The notes: a model not told the origin generated them from the sequence alone. A stretch of 64,000 nt of DNA from Rhizobium aethiopicum (GCF_014197535.1 NZ_JACIFV010000002.1:124001-188000); one strand, 5' to 3'. Counted from the first letter of the stretch, positions 43,990 to 54,471 are shown. A program made the numbers and translations.

Positions 43990-44775
43990 ATGGCCATACG
44001 CACCGTCGTCTGGGGAGAGAATATCCACGAGAATACCAATGCGGTCGTCCGGGGCATCTACCCGGAAGGCATGCATACGACGATCGCCAATGCGCTGAAT
44101 ACCGATCCCGCCATCTCCGCGATCACGGCGACGCTGCAGGAGCCGGAGCACGGGCTGAGCGAGGCCCGCCTTGCCGAAATCGACGTCCTGACCTGGTGGG
44201 GTCACAAGGATCATGGCGCGGTCTCCGATGTCGTCGTCGAGCGCGTCGCCAAGCGCGTCTGGGAAGGGATGGGGCTTCTCGTCCTGCATTCCGGCCATTT
44301 CTCGAAGATCTTCAAGCGGCTGATGGGCACGCCCTGCGCGCTGAAATGGCGCGAGGCGGGCGAGCGCGAGCGGCTGTGGACGATCAACCCCCGCCATCCG
44401 ATCGCCGCCGGCATCGGCGAGCATTTCGAGCTCGAGAACGAGGAAATGTATGGCGAGCAGTTCTCGGTGCCGGAGCCGCTCGAAACGGTGTTCATCTCCT
44501 GGTTCCAGGGCGGGGAAGTGTTCCGCTCGGGCCTGACCTGGCGCCGCGGCGCCGGCAACATCTTCTATTTCCGCCCGGGCCATGAGACCTATCCGACCTA
44601 TCACGACGCCACCGTCCAGAAGGTGCTGATCAACGGCGTCAAGTGGGCCTACAACCCTGAAGGCGCGTTGACTGGCATTACCGACGCTCCAAATGTGCCG
44701 GTGGAAAAGGCATTGGAGCCGATCGTCGAACGCGGCCCGAAACTGCACCACGCCGGCGAAGCCGGTTACCGCTGA
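43990..44775 (+). CDS. thuA: Trehalose utilisation protein ThuA
   Basis: 261 residues. '[29 protein letters not shown]', '[16 protein letters not shown]', '[21 protein letters not shown]', '[14 protein letters not shown]': the ThuA family, a class I glutamine-amidotransferase-like fold. In Sinorhizobium thuA and thuB convert trehalose and related disaccharides via 3-keto derivatives. Here thuEFGK (the importer) are not adjacent; an SMR gene precedes it instead. Confidence 0.95.
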   Translation: MAIRTVVWGENIHENTNAVVRGIYPEGMHTTIANALNTDPAISAITATLQEPEHGLSEARLAEIDVLTWWGHKDHGAVSDVVVERVAKRVWEGMGLLVLHSGHFSKIFKRLMGTPCALKWREAGERERLWTINPRHPIAAGIGEHFELENEEMYGEQFSVPEPLETVFISWFQGGEVFRSGLTWRRGAGNIFYFRPGHETYPTYHDATVQKVLINGVKWAYNPEGALTGITDAPNVPVEKALEPIVERGPKLHHAGEAGYR

Positions 44776-44784
44776 GGAGCATTC

Positions 44785-45828
44785 ATGCGACTACTCGTTC
44801 TTGGCACGGGCGTGATGGCGAAAAACCAGCTCACCCACTTCAGCAAAATCGACGGCGTGACGGTGGTTGGCGCCGTCGACACCGATCCCGATCGGCTTTC
44901 CGCCTTTGCCGACAAGTTCAACATCGAGAAGCGGTTTCATTCATTGGATGAGGCGATCGCCTGGGGTGAGTTCGATGCGGCGACGAACATCACGCCCGAT
45001 CGCATCCATCACCCGACCACCATGGCGCTGATTGCGGCCGGCAAACATGTGCTCTGCGAGAAGCCGCTGGCGGAAAACTATCCGAAGGCGCTGGAGATGA
45101 CGGAAGCGGCCGAAAAGGCCGGTGTCATCAACATGGTGAATCTCACCTATCGCAACGTCGCGCCGCTGCAGCGCGCCCGCGAAATGGTGCTCGCCGGCGA
45201 ACTCGGCACGATCAAGCATGTGGAGGCCTCCTATCTCCAGAGCTGGCTCGTCTCGCGCGCCTGGGGCGACTGGCGCACCGAATCGACCTGGCTGTGGCGG
45301 CTTTCCACCGGCCACGGCTCGAACGGGGTGCTCGGCGATGTCGGCATCCACATCCTCGATTTCGCCGCGTATGGCGCCGCGACCGACATCGACCACGTCT
45401 TTGCCCGGCTGAAGACGTTCAACAAGGCGCCGGGCGGCCAGATCGGCGAGTATATGCTCGACGCCAATGACAGCTTTACCATGGCTGTCGATTTCGCCAA
45501 CGGCGCGCTCGGCGTCATCCATGCCAGCCGCTGGGCGACGGGCCATCTGAATGAGCTGAAGCTGCGCATCTATGGCGAAAAGGGCAGCCTCGAGGTCATC
45601 CATCGCCCGGCCGAGTCCGAGTTGCGGGGGTGCCTCGGAGAGGATGCCGAGACCGCCACCTGGAAGGAGATCGAAGTGCCGCCGGTGCCGACCAACTACC
45701 AGCGCTTCGCCGAAGCGGTGGCAAGCGGCATCCAGCCCGACCCCAACTTCCGCCACGCCGCCAACCTGCAGAAGGTCCTCGACCTTGCCATGGTGACGGA
45801 GCGCGAGCGTCGCGAGCTGAAAGTCTGA
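44785..45828 (+). CDS. thuB: Trehalose utilisation dehydrogenase ThuB
   Basis: 347 residues, Gfo/Idh/MocA fold. NAD(P) site 'LVLGTGVMAKNQLTHF'; 'HVLCEKPLAENYPKAL' carries the catalytic Lys of the EKP motif. The C-terminal domain has 'GDVGIHILDF' with the family's Asp and His. It oxidises the 3-position of trehalose or its products. 9 bp after thuA. Confidence 0.95.
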   Translation: MRLLVLGTGVMAKNQLTHFSKIDGVTVVGAVDTDPDRLSAFADKFNIEKRFHSLDEAIAWGEFDAATNITPDRIHHPTTMALIAAGKHVLCEKPLAENYPKALEMTEAAEKAGVINMVNLTYRNVAPLQRAREMVLAGELGTIKHVEASYLQSWLVSRAWGDWRTESTWLWRLSTGHGSNGVLGDVGIHILDFAAYGAATDIDHVFARLKTFNKAPGGQIGEYMLDANDSFTMAVDFANGALGVIHASRWATGHLNELKLRIYGEKGSLEVIHRPAESELRGCLGEDAETATWKEIEVPPVPTNYQRFAEAVASGIQPDPNFRHAANLQKVLDLAMVTERERRELKV

Positions 45829-45910
45829 TCTCCGCTTGGAATATGGAAGCCGCCGTTCAGACGACGGTTTGCCGTGCTATCGCGCGCCGATTGATTGTTG
45901 GTGCAAACGT

Positions 45911-45938
45911 AGAAAAAAGGCCCCGCCGAAGCGGGGCC
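45911..45938 (-). terminator. Terminator of the DUF1236 gene
   Basis: Perfect 8-bp stem (GGCCCCGC / GCGGGGCC, 45919-45938) with a CGAA tetraloop. On the minus strand it is followed by TTTTTTCT. It also separates thuB. Confidence 0.85.
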
Positions 45939-45978
45939 GGAGGTGGTCGAGCCGCAGCAGGCGGTCTCGACCGCTTGA

Positions 45979-46374
45979 TTATTCGATGACCTGCACGACT
46001 CTATGGGTGCGGGGTTCAACGATCACACGACGATCGTTGACGACCGTATAGGCGTATTTCGGGTTGTCGGGCACCGGAGTGACGACGACATCGGCCGGAA
46101 GCGGCTTGCCGACGACGATCGGCTGCTCGACGACCACGCGGGAGGTCGGGGCCGGCTGCTGCTGAACGTAGGTAACGACCTCACGCGGCGGCGGATCGAC
46201 CACGGCGCCGGCAACACCGCCGGCTATGCCGCCCACGGCAGCGCCTACGGGGCCACCGACGATCGCGCCGGTGATGGCGCCGCCGGCAGCGCCGGTCACG
46301 GCTCCGTCAGCCAGGGCGTTGGTGGCAAGCGACGACAGCGCAAGGGCGCTGGAGACAAGTAGAATCTTGTACAT
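45979..46374 (-). CDS. DUF1236 glycine-zipper secreted protein
   Basis: 131 residues. Signal peptide ~1-23 (MYKILLVSSALALSSLATNA). A Gly/Ala zipper (about 27-60: 'AAGGAITGAIVGGPVGAAVGG') that could insert in a membrane, a Pro/Val-rich linker, and a C-terminal DUF1236 motif ('YAYTVVNDRRVIVEPRTHRVVQVI'). Probable outer-envelope protein. An exact sigma-EcfG promoter lies just upstream, so it is likely part of the stress regulon. Confidence 0.88.
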   Translation of the reverse strand: MYKILLVSSALALSSLATNALADGAVTGAAGGAITGAIVGGPVGAAVGGIAGGVAGAVVDPPPREVVTYVQQQPAPTSRVVVEQPIVVGKPLPADVVVTPVPDNPKYAYTVVNDRRVIVEPRTHRVVQVIE

Positions 46375-46407
46375 TTTGCTTCTCCTTTGCTGGGGTTGCG
46401 TTTGGGT

Positions 46408-46432
46408 AACGACGACGCCAAATCGAGGTTCC
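46408..46432 (-). promoter_or_regulatory. Sigma-EcfG promoter of the DUF1236 gene
   Basis: Minus strand: GGAAC (46432-46428), 16 bp, CGTT (46411-46408). Exact consensus; predicted leader ~25 nt with an AGGAGAAG RBS. Confidence 0.75.
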
Positions 46433-46505
46433 AGCAGCAAAGAGTCACGCTTTGGAAGGCCGGTTTACATTCTGTGAGACGGCCGCAGCATGTGTGGGAC
46501 TGGGA

Positions 46506-47618
46506 TTATTCCAGGCGCCGGCGGAAGAGCCAGGCGGCGGCGCTGAGCGTGACGGTGGCGATCAGCGCCAGCGGGATGGTCTGGTTCACCACTTCGCTCA
46601 ACGGGATATCCTTGAGGAAAACGCCTTTGACGATCACCAGGAAATAGCGCAGCGGATTGACGTAGGTTATCGGCTGCAGCCAGCCCGGCATGTTTTCGAT
46701 CGGGGTCGCGAAGCCGGAGAGCAGCATGGCCGGGACCATGAAGAGGAAGGCGCCGAGGATCGCCTGCTGCTGCGTCATCGACAGCGCCGAGATGAAAAGA
46801 CCGAGGCCGGCGACAGAACCGAGATAGAAGATGGCGCTGCCGTAAAGCAGGAAGAGCGAGCCGCGCAGCGGCACCTCGAAGAGGAAGACGGCGGCGAGGA
46901 TATAGACGGTGATGTGGAAGAGGCCGATCATCATCGGCGGGATCAGCTTGCCGATCAGGATCTCGTGCAGGCGCAACGGCGAGACCATCAGTTGGTCGAA
47001 GGTGCCGAGCTCGCGCTCGCGGGCGATCGACAGCGCCGTGACGATCAGGCCGATCAGGAGCGCGATGCTGGCGATCAGGTTCGGCACCATGAACCATTGA
47101 TAGGTGAGGTTCGGGTTGAACCAGTTGCGCGGCACGGATGAGACGATGCTGGCGCCGGCGCGTTTGCCGGCCGGTGTCTCGGCGGCAAGCGTCGCGCCGA
47201 TCTGCGAGAGGTAGCCCGCGACGATCTGCGAGGCGTTGGAACGGCGGCCGTCGAGCACCACCTGCAGGTCGGTCGGCGTTCCCGCTTCGATATTGCGGGA
47301 GAAATCCGGGCCGATTTCGACCGCCGCGATGACCGCCTGATTGTCGATAGCCACCTGGACCTGCGCCTGTTCGGCGGCGATCTCGATATTGCGGAAGGTC
47401 GGCGAGCCATCGATGCGCTCGATCAGCTCCTGGCCCCAATGGCCGCTGTCGCGGTTGAGGATCATGACGTCGACATTGCGCACTTCGAGCGTCGCCGCAT
47501 ACGAAAAGACGAGGAGCTGGACGATCGGCGGGCCGATCAGGATGGCGCGGCCCTTGGGGTCGCGCAGCACGGCGAGCAATTCCTTGACGATGAGGGCGTA
47601 GAGCCTTGTCCATCCCAT
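46506..47618 (-). CDS. ybhR: ABC-2 exporter permease, YbhR-like
   Basis: 370 residues. N-terminal helix, a large periplasmic domain (about 45-175) and five C-terminal helices; signature around 'ARERELGTFDQLMVSPLRLHEILIGKLIPP'. Last gene of the ybhGFSR-like operon. Pairs with the preceding permease. E. coli YbhFSR is linked to drug and Na+/Li+ export; substrate here unknown. Confidence 0.9.
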   Translation of the reverse strand: MGWTRLYALIVKELLAVLRDPKGRAILIGPPIVQLLVFSYAATLEVRNVDVMILNRDSGHWGQELIERIDGSPTFRNIEIAAEQAQVQVAIDNQAVIAAVEIGPDFSRNIEAGTPTDLQVVLDGRRSNASQIVAGYLSQIGATLAAETPAGKRAGASIVSSVPRNWFNPNLTYQWFMVPNLIASIALLIGLIVTALSIARERELGTFDQLMVSPLRLHEILIGKLIPPMMIGLFHITVYILAAVFLFEVPLRGSLFLLYGSAIFYLGSVAGLGLFISALSMTQQQAILGAFLFMVPAMLLSGFATPIENMPGWLQPITYVNPLRYFLVIVKGVFLKDIPLSEVVNQTIPLALIATVTLSAAAWLFRRRLE

Positions 47619-47619
47619 C

Positions 47620-48747
47620 TCAGCCGATCCTCTTTCTGGTGCTGCGTGCGGCCAGGACGAACATGACGCCGCCGATCGTCAGCATGACCGAGACTGCTCG
47701 ACCGAACATCGGCCAGATGTCGCCGGCGAGAAACACCGTCTGCAGGCTGGGGATCAGGTAGCGCGCCGGCACGATGAAGGTGATCCACTGGATGATCTTG
47801 GGCATGGAGTTGATCTCGAACAGGAAGCCCGAGAGCAGGAAGGCCGGCAGGAAGGCGGAGATCAGCGCCAGCTGCGAGGCGAGGAACTGGTTCTTGGTTG
47901 CCGTCGAGATCAACAGGCCTTGCCCGAGCGCCGGGATCAGGAAGGCGGCCGACAGCGCATAAAGGCCGGCGACGGAGCCGCGGAACGGCACGCCGAAGAG
48001 AAAGACCGCAAGCAGCACGCAGAGCGTCATCGAGGTGAGGCCGAGCAGAAAATAGGGCAGGATCTTGCCGGCAAGCAGCTCGACGGCCGTCACCGGCGTC
48101 GCCATCATTGCTTCCATCGTCCCGCGCTCCCATTCGCGGGCGACGACGAGTGAGGTCAGCAGCGTGCCGACCAGCGTCATGACGATGGCGATCGAGCCCG
48201 GCACGAGGAAATTGCGGCTGGTCAGCTCCGGATTGAACCAGAAGCGCTGCTCGACTGTGATGGCGGGACTGTGGGAGGCGACGTCCGCCTGCCTCTGCTG
48301 TTCCCAGTTGACAACGGCGCCCTGCGCATAGTTCTGGACGAAGTTCGCCGTGTTCGGATCGGAGCCGTCGACAATCACTTGGACCTGCGGGCGGTTGCCG
48401 GCGGTATAACGGGTGGTGAAATCGGCCGGGATGACGACGATGCCGCGCACCTGTCCGATCACGAGATCTTCTTCGAACAGGCGGCGGTCACGGCCGATCG
48501 CCACGTCGAAATAGCGCGAGGCCCGGAAGCTGGCCGCGAGGTCCTGCGTCAGCGGCGTCATCTCCTCGGTCACGAGGCCTATGCGGGTACGCGTTGTATC
48601 GAGCGAGACGCCGTAGCCGAAGAGGAAGAGCAGGATCAGCGGCAACACGAAGGCGATGAGGATGCTGCTCGGGTCGCGGATCGCCTGGAAGCTTTCCTTG
48701 CGCACCAGAGCTGCAAGACGCCGGAGCCGGCCGGAGGAAATGCTCAT
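47620..48747 (-). CDS. ybhS: ABC-2 exporter permease, YbhS-like
   Basis: 375 residues, same architecture as its neighbour: 'LVRKESFQAIRDPSSILIAFVLPLILLFLFGYG', a periplasmic domain, then 'VVAREWERGTMEAMMATPVTAVELLAGKILPYF'. Overlaps the ATPase gene by 4 bp and ends 1 bp before ybhR. Confidence 0.9.
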   Translation of the reverse strand: MSISSGRLRRLAALVRKESFQAIRDPSSILIAFVLPLILLFLFGYGVSLDTTRTRIGLVTEEMTPLTQDLAASFRASRYFDVAIGRDRRLFEEDLVIGQVRGIVVIPADFTTRYTAGNRPQVQVIVDGSDPNTANFVQNYAQGAVVNWEQQRQADVASHSPAITVEQRFWFNPELTSRNFLVPGSIAIVMTLVGTLLTSLVVAREWERGTMEAMMATPVTAVELLAGKILPYFLLGLTSMTLCVLLAVFLFGVPFRGSVAGLYALSAAFLIPALGQGLLISTATKNQFLASQLALISAFLPAFLLSGFLFEINSMPKIIQWITFIVPARYLIPSLQTVFLAGDIWPMFGRAVSVMLTIGGVMFVLAARSTRKRIG

Positions 48748-50489
48748 GCCGCATCCTCCGCTTCCGATTGTTGCACCAGCGCGATGAAGGTGTCCTCCAT
48801 CGTCGGATCCGGCGCGTCCTTTGTCGCGACGCGTGCCTTCAACTCATCGGGAGAACCGAGTGCGATCGAGCGGCCGCGGTAGATCAGCGAAATGCGGTCG
48901 CAATATTCCGCCTCGTCCATGAAATGGGTGGTGACGAGCACGGTGACGCCTTTTTCGACCAAGCCGTTGATATGCGTCCAGAACTCGCGGCGAGTGATCG
49001 GATCGACGCCCGAGGTCGGTTCATCGAGGAAGAGGGCACGCGGTTCGTGCATGACGGCGCAGGCAAGCGCCAGGCGTTGCTTGAGCCCGAGCGGCAGGTC
49101 CTTGGCGGGTTCACGGGCGTGGCGGCCGAAATCGAAAATATCGGCCATCAGCTCTATGCGCTCGCGTCTTCGCTGCCCGCGAAGGCCATAGACGCCGGCG
49201 AAGAATTCCAGGTTCTGCATGACTGTAAGATCGCCATAGAGCGAGAATTTCTGTGCCATATAGCCGAGCTGATTGCGCGCTTCGGCAGCGTCGCGGCGAA
49301 GATCGAAACCGGCGACACGGCCTTCGCCGCCGGTCGGTTTCAGCAGGCCGCAGAGCATCTTGAAGGTGGTGGACTTGCCGGCGCCGTTTGGCCCAAGCAG
49401 GCCGAAGATCTCGCCGCGGCGGATATCGAAGCTGATGTCGTCGGCGGCGGTGAAATCGCCGAAGCGCTTGGTCAAGCCCCTCGCCTCGATCACCGGGCGG
49501 TCGCCCTCGGCCTTCAGCGGCTCTTGCGCTTCGGCGAGCCGGGAGCGGCCGCCGGGGCCGCCGCCGAGCATATCGACGAATGCGTCCTCGAAACGCGGTG
49601 GGGCAGGGGAAAGCGATGCGCCGTTGCCGGCCTTGCCGATATCGGGCGTCTTGCCGCTGGCCGCGACGAGGCGGATCGCCTCGCCCTGAATCACGCCGTC
49701 GATGACGCCATCGGCCTGCAGGAGTTCGGCGAGAACCTGCCGACGGCGGCCGGTGACATCGGATACCCGGAAGACGCGGTCGCTGACGCGCTCGGTCATT
49801 TCATTCGGTTTTCCCGAGAAGAGCAGTTTTCCCTGGTTCAAGAGCAGCACGTGGTCGCAGGCTTCGGCCTCATCGAGATAGGCGGTCGACCAGACCACGC
49901 CGATGCCTTCCTTCGTCAGGTTCTCGACCATCTTCCAGAGGTCGCGGCGCGAGATCGGATCGACGCCGACGCCCGGTTCGTCGAGCAGCAGCAGGCGCGG
50001 CTTTTTCAGAAGCGCGCAGGCAAGGCCGAGCTTCTGTTTCATGCCGCCGGAGAGCTTTCCGGCGAGCCTGCCGGTGAAGCGCTTGAGGTCGGTGAAGGTC
50101 AGCAGTTCGTCGAAGGCGCCGGCGCGTTCGCTCTTCGGCAGGCCGCGCAAATCGGCATAGAGGTCGAGGTTCTCCTGCACCGAGAGATCCTCATAAAGAC
50201 CGAAGCGCTGCGGCATGTAGCCGATCGCCGTCTGAATGGCGGCGGCGTTCTTTCTGGTGTCGAAGCCCAGAACTTCCATCGTTCCGGTGTCGGGCAGCAT
50301 CAGGCCGGTCATCAGCCGGATCAGCGTCGTCTTGCCGGCGCCGTCGGGGCCAACGAGGCCGGTGATCGCGCCGCCGCCGATGACGCCGGAGACGGCGTCG
50401 AGGGCTGCGGGCGCATCACCGAAGCGTTTGGTGACGCCGTCGATCCGAACGAGCGGCTTGGCGTCCCGACCGGGTTCGGGGGCAGTCAT
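48744..50489 (-). CDS. ybhF: Tandem ABC ATPase, YbhF-like
   Basis: 581 residues with two complete ABC domains. First: Walker A 'GPDGAGKTT', signature LSGGMKQK, Walker B '[13 protein letters not shown]'. Second: 'GPNGAGKST' and '[13 protein letters not shown]'; its signature region reads DLPLGLKQR, so the canonical LSGG is degenerate in domain 2. Energises YbhSR. Overlaps both neighbours by 4 bp. Confidence 0.93.
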   Translation of the reverse strand: MTAPEPGRDAKPLVRIDGVTKRFGDAPAALDAVSGVIGGGAITGLVGPDGAGKTTLIRLMTGLMLPDTGTMEVLGFDTRKNAAAIQTAIGYMPQRFGLYEDLSVQENLDLYADLRGLPKSERAGAFDELLTFTDLKRFTGRLAGKLSGGMKQKLGLACALLKKPRLLLLDEPGVGVDPISRRDLWKMVENLTKEGIGVVWSTAYLDEAEACDHVLLLNQGKLLFSGKPNEMTERVSDRVFRVSDVTGRRRQVLAELLQADGVIDGVIQGEAIRLVAASGKTPDIGKAGNGASLSPAPPRFEDAFVDMLGGGPGGRSRLAEAQEPLKAEGDRPVIEARGLTKRFGDFTAADDISFDIRRGEIFGLLGPNGAGKSTTFKMLCGLLKPTGGEGRVAGFDLRRDAAEARNQLGYMAQKFSLYGDLTVMQNLEFFAGVYGLRGQRRRERIELMADIFDFGRHAREPAKDLPLGLKQRLALACAVMHEPRALFLDEPTSGVDPITRREFWTHINGLVEKGVTVLVTTHFMDEAEYCDRISLIYRGRSIALGSPDELKARVATKDAPDPTMEDTFIALVQQSEAEDAA

Positions 50490-51499
50490 TGTCCGCCTGC
50501 CGGCGGCGTGGACAGCCGCACGGTGACCGGCATGCCCTGCCGCAGGTCGGGGCCGGGCCTGTCGATGACGATCCTCAGGCGATAGACGAGATCGGTCCTC
50601 AGTTCAGGCGTTTCCACCGACTTCGGCGTGAATTCGGCGACCGGCGAGATGAAGCCGATGGTGCCTTCATAGGGTCTATCCGGCAGGGTATCGGAGGCGA
50701 CGGATACTTTCATGCCGGGGTGGATGCGGCCGAGATCGGGTTCGGCGACATAGCTGCGCACCCAGACCGGCGTTGTCAGGGAAAGCACGAAGACGGTATC
50801 GGCCGGCGAGACGATCGCGCCGTTCTCCCGCACCCGCGAGAGGATGACGCCGTCGTTCGGAGCACGCAGTTCGGTGTCTGCGAGCGAGGTTCGGGCCGAG
50901 GCGAGTGTGGCCTCGGCGGCCTTCAGCTGGGCGTCGGCGGCGGCGATATCCTCGACGCGCGAGCCTTCCTGCAGCAGCTTCAGCGCCTCGTTGGCGGATT
51001 GCGAGCGGGCGGCGGCCATCGCCTTTGCGGCGGTCGCCTGGTCGAGGTTCGCTTCGGAAATCGTGCCCTGCGGGCGAAGCTGGCGGGCGCGGTCGTAAGC
51101 GAGGTTGGCATTCTGCAGATCCGCGAGGCTTTCGTCGTAGGCAGCTCGCGCCTGGGCGATCTCGGTCGGCCGCGGGCCAGCCTTCAGCTTGTCGAGCGTC
51201 GCGCGAAGGGCCGCAGCATTGGCCTCGCCGGAGCGGACGGCGAATTCATAGGGGGCGGCGTCGAGCTTCGCCAGAACCGTGCCGCTCCTGACGACATCGC
51301 CCTCGTCGACGCGCAGTTCGGAGAGGCGGCCGCTGACGCGGAAGCCGAGCGAGACCTGACGAATATCGACATTGCCGTAAAGAACGAATTCGCGCCGCGC
51401 CTCGGGCAGCCAGCCGAGCCGTTCGGGCAAGCCATACCACCAGGCGGCGGCACCTGCGGCAAGGAGGAGAAGGATCACGAGCGGAAGGATGCGTTTCAT
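50486..51499 (-). CDS. ybhG: HlyD-type periplasmic adaptor, YbhG-like
   Basis: 337 residues. N-terminal anchor (about 5-25), '[23 protein letters not shown]'-type lipoyl segment (written [11 protein letters not shown] here), a long helical hairpin (about 85-190) and '[20 protein letters not shown]'. Links the ABC exporter to an outer-membrane channel. ATG overlaps the regulator stop (ATGA). Confidence 0.92.
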   Translation of the reverse strand: MKRILPLVILLLLAAGAAAWWYGLPERLGWLPEARREFVLYGNVDIRQVSLGFRVSGRLSELRVDEGDVVRSGTVLAKLDAAPYEFAVRSGEANAAALRATLDKLKAGPRPTEIAQARAAYDESLADLQNANLAYDRARQLRPQGTISEANLDQATAAKAMAAARSQSANEALKLLQEGSRVEDIAAADAQLKAAEATLASARTSLADTELRAPNDGVILSRVRENGAIVSPADTVFVLSLTTPVWVRSYVAEPDLGRIHPGMKVSVASDTLPDRPYEGTIGFISPVAEFTPKSVETPELRTDLVYRLRIVIDRPGPDLRQGMPVTVRLSTPPAGGQ

Positions 51500-52200
51500 G
51501 CTGCGCCTCCTTTCGGCGGGCCGATGACATCGACCAGTTCGGCAGCAAGGCCCCGCAGGATTTCCACCTGTTCCGGGCCGAAGGCGTCCCATTCCATCTG
51601 GGCGAGTACGGAGGCGTGGGCAAAGCGGAAGATGAGGATGCTGCCGACGAGGTTGAAAGTGCGCAGGCGCACATGTTCGGACGCCGGGTCCTCGCCGAGA
51701 ATGGCGCCGACCAGGCGCCGGCCCATTTCGATCATCGGCCGCATGATGCCCCGATAAACCCGCTTGAAAGCTTCGGTCGGCTCCATCTGCTCGCGGATGA
51801 GGAAGCGGGCCCAGGGTTCTGATTCCTTGGCGACGAAGAGCGTCACCATGGTCTGGAGAACTTCGGTCAGGAAGAGGCGGGCGTCGGCTTCGACGAGCGG
51901 CTCGCCGGCCGCGTCGAGCGCCATCAGATGCGCGCCGATGCGCGCCCTCATGCCGCTGACATGCGCATCGATCCTCATCATCAGATATTCGGCGGTGGCG
52001 ATGTAGAGGCCTTCCTTGCTGCCGAAATAATAGGGGATCGCCTGCAGGTTGACGCCGGCGGCTTCAGTCAGCTGGCGCGTCGAGGCGCCATCGAAACCGT
52101 AGCGCCCGAAGACATCGAGAGCAGCGGACAGCATCTTCTGGCGCGCGATCTCGGCGCGGGCTGAAGCTGGCGGATTTAGGTCGTCGCGTTCTTGGATCAT
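51496..52200 (-). CDS. cecR: TetR-family regulator, CecR-like
   Basis: 234 residues. HTH '[34 protein letters not shown]', matching the CecR/YbiH group, and a DUF1956-like C-terminal domain ('[24 protein letters not shown]'). First gene of the ybhGFSR operon, so it probably autoregulates. The -10 box ends only 5 bp before the ATG, so the message is probably leaderless. Confidence 0.9.
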   Translation of the reverse strand: MIQERDDLNPPASARAEIARQKMLSAALDVFGRYGFDGASTRQLTEAAGVNLQAIPYYFGSKEGLYIATAEYLMMRIDAHVSGMRARIGAHLMALDAAGEPLVEADARLFLTEVLQTMVTLFVAKESEPWARFLIREQMEPTEAFKRVYRGIMRPMIEMGRRLVGAILGEDPASEHVRLRTFNLVGSILIFRFAHASVLAQMEWDAFGPEQVEILRGLAAELVDVIGPPKGGAA

Positions 52201-52205
52201 GACAT

Positions 52206-52242
52206 TTTATAGCGCCTTTGATAAAATAAGTCAATCGATTGA
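52206..52242 (-). promoter_or_regulatory. Promoter and operator of the cecR-ybhGFSR operon
   Basis: Minus strand: -35 TTGACT (52234-52229), 17 bp, -10 TATAAA (52211-52206). A 12-bp perfect palindrome TCAATCGATTGA (52231-52242) overlaps the -35. The ATG begins at 52200. Confidence 0.75.
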
Positions 52243-52435
52243 TTATTTGTGCGAGCGGCGCTTCCGGGCGAGGACGCAAGCTGCGACTTTCCTACTCTCG
52301 ATCAGGATGAATTCCACGCACGGCGCTCTGATATGCCCGGCGCCCCATCTCAGCGGCTCTTAAAGCGTATTGTTTCGCGTTATACGCTCATTTTTTGACA
52401 CAAAACTGCCTTGCTCTTTCCGTATCGGCAGATCG

Positions 52436-52588
52436 ATGCGTATTCAGATCTATATTATCGCGCTGCTGTTGAGCGCCATTATGTGGTCGATCTCGTTCGA
52501 TGCGGCGCGAGAGTCCTATCATGCCGCCCAAAGTGCGGGATTGATGCCGAACCTGCATATCAACAAGAAGCTGGATCGCATTCTCTAG
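52436..52588 (+). CDS. Possible 50-residue membrane peptide
   Basis: 50 residues: a single hydrophobic helix (about 3-20, 'IQIYIIALLLSAIMWSISF') followed by a polar, basic tail. No family recognised and the RBS is weak. It stands alone in an AT-rich gap. It could be a real small inner-membrane protein, but conservation is untested. Confidence 0.35.
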   Translation: MRIQIYIIALLLSAIMWSISFDAARESYHAAQSAGLMPNLHINKKLDRIL

Positions 52589-52844
52589 ATTGCGATCAGC
52601 GTCCAATCATGGACGTTTTGCCGATGCCGCCGTCCAGCCGCCGGCCAAGGCATTTTCATGCCTGCCTCGAGCCCTTCCGTATAGAAAGTCAAATTTCGTA
52701 AAATTTGATCGATCTGCTTAAAAGCCCTGCAAATACTGACGTGTAGAGTGTTCTCATGAAGGCGGACGAAGCGTGGACAGACGCGTCGATCGCTTGGAGC
52801 CGGGCGAAACGAAAGCCCGCCGATCCGAAAACGGGGACTTCGAC

Positions 52845-53159
52845 ATGCAGAAAACTCTTGCCGCCATCACCCTGACCTTGAGCATTGCCGCGGCCGCCGG
52901 CCCGGCCTTCGCCATCGGGCCGGCGAGCCTCGCGCGCGACCTGATCTACACTTCCGCCATCGGCCATTCGCCTGAAATTCCCCTGACGACGCGCGCCGGT
53001 TTCGTGCGGCCGAGCGTTCCTCTCGTTCTGCGCGGCCCGGCTGCCGTCAAGGGTAGGGGCTCTCAGCTCAAGGCCCATTCGCAGAGCCTGAGCATTGCCA
53101 CCGGCTATGTATTCTCGACGGCGGTCGGTGCTGTGGAAGCAGTCAGGCTTCTCCGCTAA
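52845..53159 (+). CDS. Secreted hypothetical protein
   Basis: 104 residues with a clear signal peptide (MQKTLAAITLTLSIAAAAGPAFA). The mature chain is basic, without cysteines, and has no recognised domain. A GGGGA RBS lies 8 bp before the ATG. The upstream in-frame start (52773) would put the signal peptide internally and was rejected. Convergent with lpsL. Confidence 0.55.
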   Translation: MQKTLAAITLTLSIAAAAGPAFAIGPASLARDLIYTSAIGHSPEIPLTTRAGFVRPSVPLVLRGPAAVKGRGSQLKAHSQSLSIATGYVFSTAVGAVEAVRLLR

Positions 53160-53195
53160 GCAATTCCGGGAATTGCGTAAATCTAACAACGCGCT

Positions 53196-54212
53196 TCAGG
53201 CGTCCAGTTCGCGACGCACGTCGATATACCAGTCGACGAAGGCCTTGACGCCGACATCCAGTGTCGTGTCGGGCTTGTATCCTGTCAGTGCCACGAGCAG
53301 ATCGGGGGCCGCGAAGGTGCGCGGCACGTCGCCCTTCTGCATTGCCAGCATTTTGCGGATGGCAGGACGGCCGAGCGCTTTTTCCACCGTCTCGACGAAA
53401 TCCATCAGGCTGACGGGCTGACCGCCGCCGATGTTGACGACGCGGAAGGGCGCTTGGCGCGAAAGCGTTTCGATCCCAGCGTCGCCGAGACGATTTTCCT
53501 CGCTCGGGGCAATTGCCGACAACCTGACGATCGCTTCGATGAGGTCGTCGATATAGGTGAAGTCGCGGCTCATATTGCCTTCGCCGTAGATCTCGATCGG
53601 CTGGCCTTCGAGCATGTTCTTGGCGAATTTGAACAGCGCCATATCGGGTCGGCCCCATGGGCCATAGACGGTGAAGAAACGGAAGGCCGTCGTCGGAATC
53701 TTATGCAGATGGGCATAGCTGTGCGCCATCAGCTCCATCGATTTCTTCGTCGCGGCATAGATGGTCAGTGGTTCGTCGGCGCGATCGGTCTCGCGGAAGG
53801 GTACAGTCGCGTTGGCGCCATAGATCGATGATGTCGAGGCCAGCATCAAATGGCGGACTTCAACCCGCCGGGCGATTTCCATGATGTTCCAGGAGCCTTC
53901 GACGTTCGAATGTATATAGGCTTCGGGATTTTCCAGGCTGTAGCGGACTCCGGCTTGCGCGGCGAGATGGATCAGGATGTCAGGCGCGGCCGCGGAGACT
54001 GACGCCTCCAGCGCCGGCCGGTCCTCAAGCATTGAAATGACAGGTCGGAAGGCCGGAAACTGAGAGAGTGCCGCGTGACGCATCTCTTTGAGCTTGACGT
54101 TGTAATAAGGAGTGAGGCCGTCGAAGCCCGTCACCTCATGCCCTTCCTGCAGCAGGCGCCTGGCCAGATGAAAACCGATAAAGCCGGCCGTGCCTGTAAT
54201 GAAGTAGCGCAT
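53196..54212 (-). CDS. lpsL: UDP-glucuronate 4-epimerase (LpsL-like)
   Basis: 338 residues, extended SDR. NAD site '[15 protein letters not shown]', catalytic Tyr-Lys in '[17 protein letters not shown]', and '[27 protein letters not shown]', the UDP-GlcA epimerase signature. It makes UDP-galacturonate for the rhizobial LPS core and lipid A. It works after Ugd, whose gene is at the right end of the window. Confidence 0.9.
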   Translation of the reverse strand: MRYFITGTAGFIGFHLARRLLQEGHEVTGFDGLTPYYNVKLKEMRHAALSQFPAFRPVISMLEDRPALEASVSAAAPDILIHLAAQAGVRYSLENPEAYIHSNVEGSWNIMEIARRVEVRHLMLASTSSIYGANATVPFRETDRADEPLTIYAATKKSMELMAHSYAHLHKIPTTAFRFFTVYGPWGRPDMALFKFAKNMLEGQPIEIYGEGNMSRDFTYIDDLIEAIVRLSAIAPSEENRLGDAGIETLSRQAPFRVVNIGGGQPVSLMDFVETVEKALGRPAIRKMLAMQKGDVPRTFAAPDLLVALTGYKPDTTLDVGVKAFVDWYIDVRRELDA

Positions 54213-54471
54213 TCCCACCTTTTTCTCGGCTCCCTGCCGACGGCAAAAGCCGATTCCGTAAAATGGCACCCACTTACAGGATAAAAAGAGGCCGAGTCGA
54301 TAGGCGTTTGAAAGATAGCACCTGATGTGAGGCCGCTGTCGTCGTCTCCGGACATTATGCTGCATTGCAACATAATAGCTTGCATGTTATGGGCGGCGGG
54401 TCGTCTTGAGCATGATGCCGAAAGGGTTGAGCGGTTTTCGGGCGACATCCTGTTCAGGGAACCAGGGATTG

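Noticed and set aside
46465..47613. 382-codon minus ORF overlapping ybhR in another frame
   Set aside because: Arg/Pro-rich out-of-frame translation; the ybhR frame has the membrane topology and family motifs.
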